Of a stretch of 64,000 nucleotides of DNA, positions 11,441 to 22,000 are shown in pieces. A program made the position numbers and the translations under genes. The notes beneath the pieces are model-generated. The model did no database searches and was not told the DNA's origin. It was given only the letters and a program-made list of their open reading frames with translations. Each line of letters begins with the position of its first letter. Position 1 is the first letter of the stretch. This DNA is from Saccopteryx bilineata (lineage: Eukaryota; Chordata; Mammalia; Chiroptera; Emballonuridae): assembly GCF_036850765.1 (NCBI RefSeq), contig NC_089490.1, forward strand, positions 108,370,574 to 108,434,573. Reading direction: 5' to 3'.

Positions 11441-13235
11441 TCTCTCCAAAGTAGAACTATTTTAATGATCTAACGACTAACATTTCCTTGAATGAAAACA
11501 ACAAATACAAAATCTTTAAAATTCCTGGATCTGAGAAGGTGATATTATGTGATTTGAGGCGAAACATTGGTGAAAAATAAGCCAGGCAGAACAAACACAA
11601 ACTCAGCTTTCAAATTCTTTGGGCTTCTGATGGCATTTTGTCCTTAAAATTCCAGAAACCAAGATTCTTAGCACAAACTTAAAGCCAAAAGACAGAGTGC
11701 AGCTGGCATCTGCTCTCACAGAGCTCCTCCACACTTCACAGGGACTTAGAGGGTACTGTGTTCCTCAACGTTTTCAAACTCTCAGACAGCCGGCCCTCCT
11801 CTTGGACAAAAAGCATGTGGTATCTGTTTTTCCTTGGATGTGGGAACAAAGGGGATACTCAGAGGAAGGAAAGAACAACAACGAGAGTCTGCATGTGTGG
11901 GTCAAGAAAGAGGCAAAGAAAGAAGAGAAATAACAAGGATACAAAAGAATTTGTTGGTATTGAAGAGATGAATGTCCAAAAAGGACAAAAGTGAGAAAGG
12001 AAGGTGCAAAATGCTTTAGACATGGAAGATAGTCAGAGATAGAAACAGAATCTCCTACATGATGTTATGCAAGAAATACAGTCATGTGTCCACCAGCGGT
12101 CTTGTAAAAACAAAGTAAATGGATTCGCCCTGGCCCTCTTTTGTCTGAGTCTCAGAACAGATACCTGGAATGAAGCTCATCCTTGTTAAAGATCATAAAA
12201 ATCCTTATCTATTAATAAAACCTAAAATAGAAAAAAAGAAACAGAACCTGGTGATGAGCAGTAAAGCATTCTAAGGGTGAGACAGAACCAATTAGGTGAG
12301 AAGGAACCCCAGGGAAAGGGGAGTGCTGGGGTCAGATTGCGAGAGGGGAAAGCAGGTTCATGGAAGAAGGCATACATGAGCTTGGGCCAGCCCTTCTCGT
12401 TAGCAGCAGTATCTCTCACTGATGTGGTCATAACCTTTGGAATGAGGGTGTGAGTGATGCAGATTCTCACCCCCCTTCTCATTTCAGCCTCATTGTACTC
12501 CTTTAGCCTGGCTCTCTCTCCTTCTCTCTCTCTCTCTTGCTCTCCCTCATCTCATTGTTTCAGGAGGCCAAATTTGAAGTCCTTCCCAGGGAGTGGTCCT
12601 GTTCATCTTATTCTCCAGCCAAAGTAGAATAGCGTGAGAAGGAGAGAGACACAGTCAGCATCCAAAGGACTCGGTGGAAAGAGCAGAAGACCATAGACAG
12701 TGAGTTGTTTGATTGTACAAAACCCTAAACAAACAGAGGGAGTGTGTGTGTATGCATATGTGTGTGTATGGATGGATGCATTGAAGGGCTGGAGGGGGGC
12801 AATGGGAAATGTCACTGAACTTAAAATTGAGCAGACATCCCAGTTATCCATGAAATTCGAATGAAAAAAGACACCGTGATGAGCAGGTCATATAAACCAG
12901 TCAGAGATATCAAAAGAGAAGAAGATCAGACCATAGGATTGAAAGAGACTACATGATAGGGGCAAACCTGGATTATTTAGAATATGAAATTTCCTCTGAC
13001 TTGGTAGAGAAGAGTAATGAGAGTGAGAATAATGATAAGTGGTCAAAGAATAGAATTTGAACTGAGAAATAAATGTTGGGTGACAGATAAGAGAGAAAGG
13101 GTGAGAGTCTTATGGAGGACCAGGAAAGCTCTTGAGAAGACAAAGAGACAGAGGCCACAGACATCCTTCCCTGGAACTGGAATGCTGATGTGTCCTGAGC
13201 ATTACCATCTGTACTCTCCCCACCATCCCTGTTAG
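11441..13235. other. upstream region of MFAP5, 5' exon not located
   Basis: Should contain or adjoin the non-coding first exon and promoter of MFAP5, since the coding start lies in an exon that opens with an acceptor-like 'ttag'. No TATA box or first exon could be assigned with confidence. A CT-rich tract at about 12510-12550 and a (GT)n-like stretch near 12745-12775 are present. Confidence 0.35.
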
Positions 13236-13295
13236 GTATGCTGCTTTTGGGACCCAAGGTGCTGCTGTTTCTCACTGCACTCATCATTCCCTCGG
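13236..13295 (+). CDS. MFAP5: MFAP5 exon with start codon
   Basis: Opens after 'gttag' with two untranslated bases, then ATG at 13238. Encodes the signal peptide core LLLGPKVLLFLTALI and ends in phase 1 before 'gtgagt'. The frame at 13344-13565 on the other strand is unrelated. Confidence 0.93.
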
Positions 13296-16200
13296 GTGAG
13301 TCCCTACCTTTATTCTTTTCTCCCTGCAATGCCAGCTCCTTGGCTATACATGTGTCTGGAGGTGTGTGTTAGGGTGGAATAGAAGCAGGTTGAAGGGGAA
13401 TTGGGAGAGAGCTGCTTGCTCTTGAGTTCTAGAATTGCTATGAAAGAGAAGAAACAGATTTGTGTTAAAGAAAAAAGGGCAGAGACATGGAAAGAGATGA
13501 CCTCCAGCCTTGGGAAAGGGTATCCTGAGAGTTATGAAATTGAGGTGAAATGAAGAGACACACAAATGATATTAACCAAAAGAGAGGGTCGCACAATTAA
13601 ATGCCCAAGTAGACAAATACCAAAGGGAAATGGAGCTGACACACAAATGCATACACAAACACATTAGAGATCAACTCATAAGACACCAGATCAAATGTAA
13701 ATTCTGTAGAAAAAGAAGAATAGGTACCAAACACTAGTACCAGCAAATCCTCACAGATTTCAGAGAAACTAGCTAGAAAGTTAGCTGCAGAAGATGAACT
13801 TTGGATTTAAAACAAAAAGAAAGAATAAAAGAAAGAAAGAAAACCTATTTTATTTGTTCTTATTCTGCCAGATACAGACTGTGAGAAAATGCTTTTTGCC
13901 TTGTTCAGTAGTGTAGCTAAAGGCTCAGCTGTGGGCATGGAAGGACAGGGCACCTGAGAAAGGCTGCTGGCCGTCTCTGTGCAACAGGCCCCCATTCCTT
14001 CTGGTTGGGAAGGAGGACAGAGGCGTGCTGAGTCAGGGCATAACAGAGATTGTTCTCAGGAATTCATTGTCCTTCTTGAGTGTTTCCACATTTGCGTGAT
14101 CTGAGTCATTTTGTATGGAACCACATAAAAATAAAGCACAGAAAGACAAAGTAGAACAATTTCTCCATCATTTTCTGGTTCATCTCATAACAGCTTTTTT
14201 GAATACAGGGCTGGAGTCACTCACATTCCTTTTTTTCCTCCTTTGGTACAGATTGGACACCTCTAGGGGTCAGTGGTCAAGGAGAAGGTAGGTGAACCCT
14301 CGGATCTGGGCTCTGTTGCAGTTCTTATCAGTGTGATGTAAATGAATGGTCAGAGTTAAAGAATGGTAATACAACAAGATGTGGGAAATAGCGTCTAATT
14401 CACCAGTTCCCACAATCCTATTATCCCATTCATAAAACCTTATGTGTGTTTTTCTCTATATATTAAAATACTTTTCATCAAAACTTCCTCTATGCCCATC
14501 TTTTTGCTTCCATTCTCTTCTATTACAACTCTTATCCTGGTCAGAAAATGCCCATTAATCTAAACAAAGCATTTTGCATCCATGTAACAGTGGAGAAACT
14601 AAAATGCAAAGACAGGACAGGAAGTCATCTCAGTACAACAATGAAACTGTGGTACCACTGGGCGGAACTTGCAAGTTTGGGCTTCCAAAGGACTACTTCC
14701 TTCAGCTTAACGAAGGAAACTCCAGTCAACATCTCCACTCTGCCTCCAGACATTCAACATAATTATAATCTATCTCTGACTTTTCCCAACCCTGGTGAGC
14801 GCAGCAATATGGAACCCATAAACAGGCCATAAAATCAAATTAGTGGGTCACAACTGGTTTTTTTAAAATTTTAATTTAATTTTATTTATTTCAATTTATT
14901 TATTGATTTCAGAGAGAGGGGAAGGGAGAAAGACAGAGAGGCAGACAGAAATATCAATCTGTTTCTGTCTGTGCCCTTACCAGGGATTGACCCTACAACC
15001 TTCGCATATTGGGATGACACTCTAGCCAACTGAGCTAACTGGCCAGGGCACAACTGGCATTTTTTTCAAAGAATTAAGATAAACTAAAACTGAAACAGAG
15101 ACGCGCAAGTCCATTGCAAGAGTCAAGAATTGTTTCAGTTTTATGTGTACATTGGGGCATGGTATAATTTCTTATATCATATGAGTTCTGGAACAGAAGG
15201 TAAAAACAGAGAATTATCTTTTTTCTCTGTTGTGAGCAAAGAAGTATGAATCCCTAAATATATATTTTTTTCCTTTTTTTTTTTTTAAAAAAAAATAGAA
15301 TGCTTCACAAATTTGTTATCATCCTTACGCAGGGGCCACATTAATCTTCTCGTACTGTTCCAATTTCAGTGTATGTGCTGCCAAGGTGAGGACGCAATCC
15401 CAAAACTTCTGAACCAAATCAGATTTCTGCACGAACAGAACTAAAAATCTGAATTCATTTCTCTGGGCTGGTTAAGGTCCAGTCCTGTTTTATGAGACTT
15501 TGTGATGCCTTTTTAAAAAAAACATCAGAAATGTTATAAGATAAAATGAAAATGTCTCCTTAAGATTTCTTTTCGGAGAACAGAAATTCTTGTGAAGTGT
15601 TTGTATGGTGGGAGCTTGTTGAAAGTGTGGGTAAACTGAGGACTATGTGGCCATGCAGTACTCTGCCCTGGAATCCTGAGGTGGCTGGGATCCGGGGCGG
15701 CTGGGATGCACCCTCGCCCTCTTGGCTCCTCTCTGCTTCTCCTCTGCTGCTGGGAGAGGCTGGCCAGGAATGTGGCGGCTGGAGAGCGAGGGAAACGGGG
15801 CCAGGTCGGGCTACACCCCGGGAGGCTTCACTCCCCTGTCAGTCTCAGGACGGATTCAGGTCCGTGGTTTTATAAATATCCTGTTGGATTGAAACAGACC
15901 TGGATTCCTTTCATCAAAATTTGTTCTGAAAGAAGAAAGTTGATACTGAGCATTAAAGATAAAAAATACTCTGTTGTCAGATCTGATGATTTTTCTGTCT
16001 GGAATTTTTTTTCTTTTTAAAGGGTGAAGTAAGCAGTAAATGGGGAAAGTCTTCATAATGTTCTGTTTGTGGTTTGCCTCTACTACAATGGTCAGTAACT
16101 CTGACATGCTTTATTAAAATGCTGTTCTCATCAAATTTGAATCTGACATAGATTCTAAAGTAAAAAAAAAAAAAAAAAAAAGTCAAACCAAACTATATGA

Positions 16201-18992
16201 ATTTGCTGACCTCTAGTGAGTAAAATAGAGTATGACTATAAGCTTTCTACAATGAATGATCATTATAGGTGGGATGTTTACTATTTAGATGTCAACAATG
16301 CTTTGTTATTTTGTTTTTTAAAGTCAAAACAAGTTGTTCCAGCCTGACCTGTGGTGGCGCAGTGGGTAAAGCTCTGACCTAGAACACTCACCATTCCAAA
16401 CCCCACGCTTGCCTGGTCAAGGCACATATGGGACATATGGGAGAGGATGTTTCCTGCTCTTCCCCTCCTTCTCTCTCTTTCTCTCTTTCCTCACTAAAAT
16501 AAATAAATAATTATTTTAAAAAACCCAAGTTGTTCGAGAAAGTGCTATTATTTGTGGTTTTAAAGTTTTAAATAGTTTTCTTAGTTTGTCCCAATAGATT
16601 ACACCTTAAGAATTGGACAATTTTTATTCCTTCATCTCCTGCCTTTACTTTCCGATGATCAACTACAAGGCATTGTCTACTAACACAGGCATTTCCCCTC
16701 CCCTCTCTTCACCTCACTTCTCACAGAGTCATAAAATTACCAATATTTGTGAACACTTGTGTATGTAATAAGCATATCAGCAGACAGAAAGCCAATGACA
16801 TCAAAGTGATAAATGATCAAAATCAGTGTCTTTGATAAAGATAACTTCCATTTTGAGTAAGCATTGAAAAAAGGCCATCAATCCATTATACTTATTTAAC
16901 AAGGTCTATGACCTTGGGTAAATTATTTATTTTTCTGGTGCTCAGTTTTATCATCTTTAAAAAACAGAAATTTAATAGTGGCTGGCACATAGTTAACAGA
17001 GATTAGCTAAATGTGTTATCACCTGTTAGGACAATAAAATCTAATGCTTAAAGCCTAATTGAGAAAGGGGTGCCTGTGGAGGATTATCTGATGGGCATGC
17101 AGTTTAGTTTATTCATTCCTCTCAATAATACAAAGGAAAAAGGATATTCTAGGCCAAGGACTGCATGGGTATATTCGTGGAAGTAGGAAAGTGTGACATT
17201 TGTTTGGGTTATAAGGAGAAAAGACTTAGGCTGGGAAGCAAACAAAGCAAAAACAGTTGTGGGATAGTTATTCTGTGTTGGCTACTGTGCTAGACAATTT
17301 CACTTACTGGGAGTGCAAGGGTAGGTTGGGTAAAGAGAATCCTCAGAAAATATTTTCTGATTTTTTTATTTAGCTGATGTGACTCCAGTGCCTCCAGAAA
17401 CATATACGGAAGATCCTAGTAAGCTACCCTTTTGTTTGTTTATTTTTTTGCTTTCATACTGGGGATAGAGGGATTGAGGATGATGATGATATCTGTACAA
17501 AGATAAATGAAGACTAGAAAAGAGGTTGGTGGACCCTCTAAACTCATGCAGAGCTCTACTGTCTATCTCAGTTGCCACTGATGCTATAAGCATGCTCATC
17601 ATTTCCTCTCCTCCATTTACTTCTGTGGGAGTCACTGACTTTTTTTTTTTGTATTTTTCTGAAGTGAGAGGCAGGCAGCAGACAGACTCTCGCAAGCGCC
17701 CGGTTGGGATCCATCTGGCATGCCCACCAGGGGGCGATACTTGGCCCATCTGGGGCATTGCTCTGTGGCAACTGGAGACATTCTAGTGCCTGAGTTGGAG
17801 GCCACAGAGCCATCCTCAGTGCCCGGGCCAACTTTGCTCCCATGGAGCATTGGCTGCTGGAGGAGAAGAGAGAGACAGAGAGAAAGGAGAGGGGGGAAGG
17901 GTGGAGAAGCAGATGGGCACCTCTCCTGTGTGCCCTGGTCGGGAATCAAACCCAGGACTTCGACATGCTGGGCCGATGCTCTACCACTGAGCCAACCGGC
18001 CAGGGCCATAGTCCTTGACTTTTGCCCCACCATCCACAATCTTTCATCTCAATCTTTCTTGCCTCTTTTGACATCATCATCTCTCCTTATTCTGCTTCCC
18101 TTTCTACTTTTCCCACTTGCATTTTTATTCTCTGTACTGTATCTTTGCAGATCTGGTAAATGAACCCTCTACAGATGAAACAGGTATGTTTTACTACAGT
18201 TCTTTAAAAAATGGCATTATTCTCATTACTATTCACAATATTTATTCTAGCACTTTATTTAATCTTATGTTTTTATCTCTGGGAAAGGCATAGCAGGATT
18301 GTGGGCATGTCATTCTCAGTGACAGTGGGATAAAAAGAAAAAGAGCTCCTTTAGTCCTCTATAAAGAGGAGACAAAGTAGGTTAATAGCTAAAATAAGGC
18401 ACGAATGATAAAGGCTCCCAAAAATTAGTATAATGTCAATAGGACAAATATTCTTCAAAAAATATTCACAATTACTTCAATTAACTCTATTTCATTGGAC
18501 ATATTACACAAACCCAGCCGTAGCCTTGACCCTGCCCTAATAACGCCATTCTCCCTTTTTTTATTTTACCTTCTCCATTGACCATTCAAAGCCCTCCTCA
18601 CACCTGCTGTTTTGTGCCTTTCAGTTCTGGCTGATATCGTGCCTTCCACAGATGAGCTGGGTGAGTTCAGATCTTGGATCCCAGAGCCACTGGGGCCATT
18701 TTGGGTTTCCCTAGACCCCATTATGGAAGGCAGTAGAGCTGGTGAAAGATCCTAAGTAGACAGGGTTACAGTTTAGTCAACACTTTTTTTTCCAACAGAA
18801 TCAATTTAAATTAATGACATTTTTGATCCCCTAACAAGCAGAAATTGTGCTATGTATTTGATATACAAAATACCAATGCATGATCTTTCTAAGGTCCTAA
18901 GAGTAAATGGGTAAAGACAAGACATATAAACAAAGAAATGTATGAGGAGATAAAGGAAAATTTTCTAGAAGAAGTAATGGTTGAACTGAATC

Positions 18993-19023
<31 letters not shown>

Positions 19024-22000
19024 GACAGAGAGAGAGTCAGAGAGAGGGATAGATAGGAACAGACAGACAGGAACGAAGAGAGATGAGAAGCATCAATCAT
19101 CAGTTTTTCATTGCGACACCTTAGTTGTTCATTGATTGCTTTCTCATATGTGCCTTGACTGCAGGCCTTCAGCAGACTGAGTAACCCATTGTTTAAGCCA
19201 GTGACCTTGGGTCCAAGCTGGTGAGCTTTGTTCAAAGCAGATGAGCCCACGCTCAAGCTGGTGACCTCGGGGTCTTGAACCTGGGTCTTTTGCGTCCCAG
19301 TCTGACGCTCTATCCACTGCGCCACTGCCTGGTCAGGCAAACTGAATCTTGAAAGAAGAATTGGAGCAAGCCAGGCAATCAGGAAAAAGATGTGCATTCC
19401 AACCAAGGAGAATAGCTTTCAAACATGTGAAAGCAGAGCTTGGTGTATGGAGGAACTGAGTTTTTTGAATGATTAGAGTCAAAACCGCAAGGAACAAGTG
19501 GTAGGACATGAGAAAAGGAGATAGAAACTAGAATATTTTTAAACAAATGTTTACCAAAAACCTGTTACTTATGTGTCAGGGATATAAAGATGTAAAAGTA
19601 AACAAAACTAATTTTTTACTAGGTTATTTTTGGTGTTTTTTCTTTTTGTCTGATAGATAAGATAGACAAGTGAATAGAGTCCTTGACATTATTCAATGTT
19701 GGAGATTAGGAAAAGCTTTTCTGGAGGGCACATTGACTAAGTTGCTTCTTGAAAATCAAGTAGAAGTGAACCAAGTGGAGAGAAGGGGGAGGAGCTTTTA
19801 GGTAAAAAAAAAATGTTGGCAGAGGCTCAAGATGGAAATAAAAACCAGAGTATAGTTTATGCAAAGGAGGTTCAAATCAGATTTGTGAATTGGAAAACCA
19901 AGGAGAATGATTTTTGCAGTCATCCCAATAAAGATGGTAGCTTGAAGTAAGGTAGACATAGTGAGAATTGAATGTGAGCTGTTAAGAAAGAGGAGACTTC
20001 AACTTTTTATCAGGTAGATGCTGGCTACTGGGTGAATGATAGTATCGATCACCATCCAGTCTTTCACCTCAATCTTTCTTGCCTCCTTTAACATCATCAT
20101 CCCTTATTGGTAAAGGGGAAAAAGTTGTAAGACAGTTTGAGATATTGTTGGATTTGAAGGATCTTTGAAAAATCCATAAACTCTTTCATAACATGGCAGC
20201 TAGTTTTATAGGTATAGAGCTTAGAAGTGGGATCTGGATTAGAAGTATAAATTTGAGAATTCTCAGCATGTAAACTTGCAGCTGAAACCATGGGATGGAT
20301 GAGATCACCTAGCACACTTACTGTAGTATTCTATTAGCAACTCTCCCAATCACATTTTTATAGGTAGCTCCCATGGTTAGTCTATATCCTTAAGATTCAT
20401 TGTGCTCTTTGGTTTGCTCCATTCTACAAACTAGGCACATATACAACCTGCACTTAGGTTAGGTTTGGCTATGGCTATGACCCCTGCTATTCTTTATGAA
20501 TAAATTTTATCAAAGAACACATGATGGTGTATCTCATATACAGGAGAAAACTTCTTTTGAAGAAGAGCTTCCACAGGACAAAAATCTTTTCTCTTTTTAA
20601 CTCTAAGATGAAGCTCTTTGAAGCATATGGCCCTTTGTTTGTGCTCCTGCTAAATTTGCTTGTTATCAACAGCATAAAGATGCTCTCAATATAATACATT
20701 TTTCAACTTTCTAGGAGAGAAAGGCAAAATTGTATTTTTATCTTAACTTCTAAATCTCTTCAATTGTGGGAATCCAAACAAACCATTATGGCTTTTCTTT
20801 TAGAAGCTGCTAAAGAGTTATAAACTCATTTGCTGCCTGTTATATATAGGTAACCAGATGGGTCTCGAGTGAGGTAACATGACAGTTTCAGAGGTAGTGC
20901 TTTCTAGAACTAACAATAATTGAATAAAATTTCTGCCTTCCAGCCTTGCCCAGTGATAAAAATACCTCCACAGGTATGATTGTCTTTTGTATGTCTTTCT
21001 CTTAAGCTTTTTTTTTCCTCCCTAGGATTCCTTACCTCCTTGTTCTTTGGAGAGTCCTTCTAGTTTACTTCCAATTCTTTCTCAAAGAATATTTTTAGTA
21101 TTTTTTATTCTCCCTCTCCTACCACCACCGCTACCTTGTTATATGAGCTTCTGTCCTAAAAGTTATGGTCTAAAGATTAGACCACTGTTGCATGATTCCA
21201 AAACAATCCTTTGGATTTCATCTGGTTCAGGTGTTAGGAACTGACTGCAAGGACTACATATTATTAATAATGTCAAGGCTAAAATTGCTTTCTCTAATGT
21301 ATTGAAAATTCAGATATGCAGCAAAGGTTGAAAACTATTTCAACAGAAAAATAGTTACCCATTTTAGAACTCTCATTCTTCAGAATGGGGTATCAGCATT
21401 TCAGTTTACTATTTCACCTGGATAACACTAGAAAGACTTTTTCTTAGAAGAGCCCTCAGAGATTATTATAGCCACTTCAATTTCCAGGTAGGGAAGCACC
21501 TAAATTTCAGTTTACTCAAATTCTTAATACTATTTGGTTTTGGTGAGCAGGAAGGAGGTGCCCCAGTTTACAGTGATTCTCTGTTGAGACTAACTACTTC
21601 GTGTGTTTTCCCCATTTTATCTTTCCTCTTCCATCCCTTTAAACCAGAGGTAGTCAACCTTTTTATACCTACTGCCCACTTTTGTATCTCTGTTAGTAGT
21701 AAAATTTCCTAACCGCCCACCAGTTCCACAGTAATGGTGATTTATAAAGTAGGGAAGTAACTTTACTTTATAAAATTTATAAAGCAGAGTTACAGCAAGT
21801 TAAAGCATATAATAATAATTACTTACCAAGTACTTTATGTCAGATTTTTGCTAAGTTTGGCAGAATAAATCTTTATAAAACAACTTACTATAGTTAAATC
21901 TATCTTTTTATTTATACTTTGGTTGCTCCGCTACCGCCCACCATGAAAGCTGGAATGCCCACTAGTGGGTGGTAGGGACAAGGTTGACTACCACTGCTAA

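Noticed and set aside
15291..15393. Functional U6 snRNA gene
   Set aside because: Substitutions in conserved U6 positions and no recognisable Pol III upstream elements.
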